This document shows, piece by piece, positions 6,313-8,253 of a stretch of 8,253 bases of DNA. The stretch is taken from positions 1-8,253 of the forward strand of contig JAADIN010000031.1 of assembly GCA_013151315.1 (NCBI GenBank). The letters run 5' to 3'. The translations under genes were made by a program, and so were the position numbers. Below the pieces are notes generated by a model, which saw only the letters and a list, made by a program, of their open reading frames with translations, ran no database searches and was not told the origin of the DNA. Each line of letters opens with the position of its first letter. Within the stretch, counting starts at the first letter, position 1. This DNA is from Planctomycetota bacterium. GTDB taxonomy: Bacteria; Planctomycetota; Planctomycetia; Pirellulales; Lacipirellulaceae.

Positions 6313-6340
6313 TTTCCAAGGTTGTTTATTCGCACTGTTT

Positions 6341-8224
6341 TCACTCGTCCTCTTCCCCGTCGCTTATTTCAAGCTGTCGCATCTTTCGGTAGAGATTCGA
6401 TCGGTGGAGCCCCAATCGCTTGGCTGCCTTGCTCATGTTGCCGCGTGTCGTGTCGATCATCCGGCGTATGTAGTGTCTTTGAAACTCGCGAGACGCCTCG
6501 CCCAGGGTCAAGTCCATGTCCGAACTCGCGATCTCAGAATCTGTTCCGACGTTGATAAACGAGAGGTCGTCGGCTTCGATCGAGTCGCCAGACGTAAGGT
6601 ACGCCAGACGTTCCATAAGATTGCGCAGCTCGCGAACGTTGCCCGGCCAGGTGTGCCCTAGCAGACGCCGCTTCGCAGCAGCCGAGAGATGAGGAGTCTG
6701 GCGACCCATGTTGTGGCAAAACGATTCTAGAAAAAACTCGGCCAGCAACAGAGCATCTTCCCCTCGATCGCGCAATGGCGGCAGTTCGAGGCTGACGACG
6801 TTGAGTCGAAAGAAAAGGTCTTCGCGAAATTTTTTGGCTCGAACCATGGTCGTGAGGTCTTGGTTCGTGGCGGCAAGAATGCGCACCTCGGTATGGATCG
6901 TCTCGGTCCCGCCGACTCGAACGACCGTCTTGTCTTCTAGCACACGTAGCAGTTTGGCTTGGCCGCTGGGGCTCATGTCGCCAATTTCATCGAGAAAGAG
7001 CGTACCGCCGGAGGCCAATTCAAACTTGCCCGCATGTGTCTGATGAGCCCCAGTGAAGGCTCCTTTTTCGTGGCCAAAGAGCTCGCTTTCGAGCAATGTT
7101 TCGCTTAGCGCCGCACAGTTGACCGCAATAAAAGGTTGTTCGCGCCGGCGGCTGAGATAATGAATGGAACGGGCGACCACTTCTTTGCCTGTCCCGTTTT
7201 CGCCCAAGATAAGAATCGCCAAGTCGGTATCGGCGATGCGACGCGTGGTCGAACGCACCGCTTCGATAGCCGGGCTATTGCCGATCAATTGAATCCCCTC
7301 GGCCGCTTCTTCCACGAGCCGTTGATGCTTGGTGACGAGTTCTTCCAACTGTTGCGTGTTCTCAAGGGCCACCGCGGCATGGGCTGCCAGTTCGGTCAAA
7401 CCTTGCTCGTCTTCATCAGAAAAACGCCCCTCGATTTTGTTGAGGACCTCGAAGGCTCCTAGGCATTTTCCTTGGGGAGAAATCAGCGGTACGCAGAGCA
7501 AGGTCTTGGTGTGATATCCTGTTTCTTGGTCGATGGTACGCGCGATCTGATCCTCATCCATGCCACTGCCGACGCGTCGAGGCTCGACCTCTTGAACCAC
7601 TTGGCCGACGATCCCCGTGTTGTCGGGAATACGCAGCTCCTCGTCTTCAACTCCTAAGGCAGGTCGAGCAACGAGCGTCTTGTTCGGCTTGTCCCAGAGG
7701 AAAATACTGGCCCGATCGGCGGCAAGCAGCTCGGTGGCTGCTTCTGCCATGGCCTGGAGCAAAGCTTCGGTGCAATTGGTTTGCCCCCAAGCATGCGTGA
7801 TTTCTAAGATTTTTTCTAAACGACGGATGCGGCGAACACGGCGTTGCTGCTTGAGCACCGACTGAAACGCATCGGCGAGCGCTGATCGGAAACGCTCCAA
7901 AGCTTCGTCGTCCAGTTTCGACTGAACCAGCAAGGCGTGGTTTGTCACCAAGGGCATTGCCGCCCAACCTTGCTCGCGCATCAAGGTTTCTTTGTCCAGC
8001 GCCTCAGCAGCCAAGGGGGTGGGGACATGTTTTGAGGGGACTCCTTCGCAGGCGAGCACGCTCCAGTCGGGCGGCGCGGAGTGAACAACGGCTACCCCTT
8101 CGCAGGGGAGAGCTGCCTGAGCCTCGGGCAGCACAGCATCGAGCAATGGCTGCAGGTGGTCGCATTCACTAGCTCTAGCGAGCAGAAACTGCATGAATCC
8201 GTGCCAAACGGTGGTTTTAGCCAT
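6341..8224 (-). CDS. Sigma-54-dependent transcriptional activator, GAF - AAA+ - Fis-type HTH
   Basis: This 627-residue enhancer-binding protein should bind upstream of sigma-54 promoters and use ATP to open the polymerase complex. Residues 1-125 look like a degenerate GAF-like sensor. A clear GAF domain follows (about 148-290; ADRASIFLWD, TLLCVPLISPQGKCLGAFEV). A short coiled-coil linker (285-308) joins it to the AAA+ domain (about 312-545). There Walker A is GENGTGKE (341-348), the sigma-54 contact loop GAFTGA is intact (388-393), Walker B is GGTLFLDEIGD (406-416), and FREDLFFRLNV, LPPLRDRGED and GNVREL (528-533) are present. The C-terminal Fis-type helix-turn-helix is GNMSKAAKRLGLHRSNLYRK (595-614). 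There is no receiver domain, so control is by a ligand or partner at the GAF domains, not by phosphorylation. ATG 8224 gives a complete protein; only 29 bp upstream is in the window. Its target genes cannot be named. Confidence 0.93.
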   Translation of the reverse strand: MAKTTVWHGFMQFLLARASECDHLQPLLDAVLPEAQAALPCEGVAVVHSAPPDWSVLACEGVPSKHVPTPLAAEALDKETLMREQGWAAMPLVTNHALLVQSKLDDEALERFRSALADAFQSVLKQQRRVRRIRRLEKILEITHAWGQTNCTEALLQAMAEAATELLAADRASIFLWDKPNKTLVARPALGVEDEELRIPDNTGIVGQVVQEVEPRRVGSGMDEDQIARTIDQETGYHTKTLLCVPLISPQGKCLGAFEVLNKIEGRFSDEDEQGLTELAAHAAVALENTQQLEELVTKHQRLVEEAAEGIQLIGNSPAIEAVRSTTRRIADTDLAILILGENGTGKEVVARSIHYLSRRREQPFIAVNCAALSETLLESELFGHEKGAFTGAHQTHAGKFELASGGTLFLDEIGDMSPSGQAKLLRVLEDKTVVRVGGTETIHTEVRILAATNQDLTTMVRAKKFREDLFFRLNVVSLELPPLRDRGEDALLLAEFFLESFCHNMGRQTPHLSAAAKRRLLGHTWPGNVRELRNLMERLAYLTSGDSIEADDLSFINVGTDSEIASSDMDLTLGEASREFQRHYIRRMIDTTRGNMSKAAKRLGLHRSNLYRKMRQLEISDGEEDE

Positions 8225-8253
8225 GAAAATGAACTCGCTTAAATGACATCATT

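Noticed and set aside
1..8253. Defence, CRISPR, toxin-antitoxin or biosynthetic cluster
   Set aside because: No repeat-spacer array, nuclease/helicase pair, small paired genes or synthase domains were seen; the genes are housekeeping, regulatory or hypothetical.

Overview
The window looks like a piece of a planctomycete chromosome, most likely from the Pirellula/Rhodopirellula group. This assignment is inference. It rests on a DnaA with the DNA-binding signature R-S-H-S-T-V in place of the usual D-H-T-T-V, a membrane-anchored protein of a type I know only from planctomycetes, fairly GC-rich DNA, poor Shine-Dalgarno sites at most genes, and short repeats of kinds common in these genomes.

Layout. 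Positions 1-687 (minus) hold the 5' part of a sugar phosphate isomerase/epimerase-like TIM-barrel gene. It runs off the left edge and is broken by one frameshift near 535. Positions 769-1986 (minus) hold a class I SAM-dependent methyltransferase with a C-terminal THUMP-like domain. A spacer of about 400 bp follows; it contains a 137-bp element bounded by 30-bp inverted arms (2184-2320). Positions 2385-3251 (plus) encode an anchored protein of unknown function, followed at 3312-4238 (plus) by a two-domain GNAT acetyltransferase. A 562-bp spacer with one good DnaA box and several short repeats leads into dnaA (4801-6312, plus). Only 28 bp beyond dnaA, and convergent with it, lies a sigma-54-dependent activator with a GAF sensor and a Fis-type helix-turn-helix (6341-8224, minus).

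How the genes work together. No single pathway is visible. The methyltransferase and TIM-barrel gene are co-directional and could be co-transcribed, as could the anchored protein and the acetyltransferase. dnaA stands alone, without dnaN or recF beside it, and faces the regulator tail to tail. No tRNA, rRNA, CRISPR array, transposase, toxin-antitoxin pair or defence system was seen.

I did not find a convincing new multi-gene system. What merits a second look is small-scale structure: the frameshift, three families of short repeats (one of which has entered a reading frame), a tandem duplication at the end of the acetyltransferase gene, a duplicated dnaA start region, and a possible but unproven origin of replication.
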